Shown in pieces: positions 63,889 through 64,000 of a DNA stretch of 64,000 nt; within the stretch, counting starts at the first letter, position 1; the number at the start of each line of letters is the position of its first letter. The stretch spans positions 133,501-197,500 of the forward strand of contig JAXRKP010000177.1 of assembly GCA_037039925.1 (NCBI GenBank), given 5' to 3'. The stretch is from Doris montereyensis. Its lineage: Eukaryota; Mollusca; Gastropoda; Nudibranchia; Dorididae. The position numbers and the translations under genes were made by a program. The notes below the pieces were generated by a model. It did not search any database. It was given only the letters and a program-made list of their open reading frames with translations, and was not told the origin of the DNA.

Positions 63889-64000
63889 GTATTAATTATT
63901 ATTATTATTATTATTATATTAATATTATCATTATGCAGGTAGTTTCATCAAAATGCTTTAAATGTAGTATTACAGGAAAGGGCTCGACGAGTTCAAAGGT
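62181..64000. other. AT-rich intergenic DNA, no gene seen
   Basis: 62395-62770 holds two diverged tandem copies of an approximately 210-bp segment (shared ccgccggcaggtt, ctggcaatatatttcctcta). 62950-63340 is crowded with tctaga/agatct strings. An (ATT)n tract lies at 63847-63935. A 14-bp palindrome (cgtctatatagacg) is near 63702. No coding exon could be supported. Confidence 0.5.

Overview
The window is animal nuclear DNA. It has two protein genes with GT-AG introns, many APE-type LINE fragments, tRNA-like SINEs, MITE-type DNA transposons, and hundreds of bases of CT/GA microsatellite. The AT-rich background, CR1/L2-like and RTE-like LINEs and long CT tracts suggest a lophotrochozoan, probably a gastropod mollusc. 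The organism is an inference and no sequence here settles it.

Layout. 478-25907 (+): a complete DPY19-like tryptophan C-mannosyltransferase gene, which I could trace through 22 exons, corrected length about 707 residues. Its introns hold LINE and SINE copies, MITEs and CT tracts. 26-39.6 kb: intergenic, with a pogo-type MITE, a LINE split by a SINE, a four-copy 55-bp repeat, another MITE, a 630-bp CT/CCCT tract, then 64-bp x7 and 34-bp x41 minisatellites, and one orphan exon-like stretch at 39118-39267. 39.6-43.2 kb (-): a near full-length CR1/L2-like LINE apparently inserted in an (AT)n tract. 43.4-47.2 kb: LINE fragments and AT-rich DNA. 47241-58277 (-): a gene for a very large protein with about 17 scattered C2H2-like zinc fingers. 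58.8-62.2 kb: a nest of an RTE-like LINE, a pogo/Tigger transposon and a CR1/L2-like fragment. 62.2-64 kb: AT-rich DNA with no gene seen.

In both genes and in the LINE, reading frames are broken by single-base insertions or deletions, while splice sites, codon content and conserved motifs stay intact. Where the shift can be localised it often falls in or beside a homopolymer run. The simplest reading is indel error in an uncorrected long-read assembly, not pseudogenes. I found no convincing new biological system. The best leads are the unrecognised multi-finger protein, the orphan exon, the minisatellite pair, and the well-resolved nested transposon insertions.
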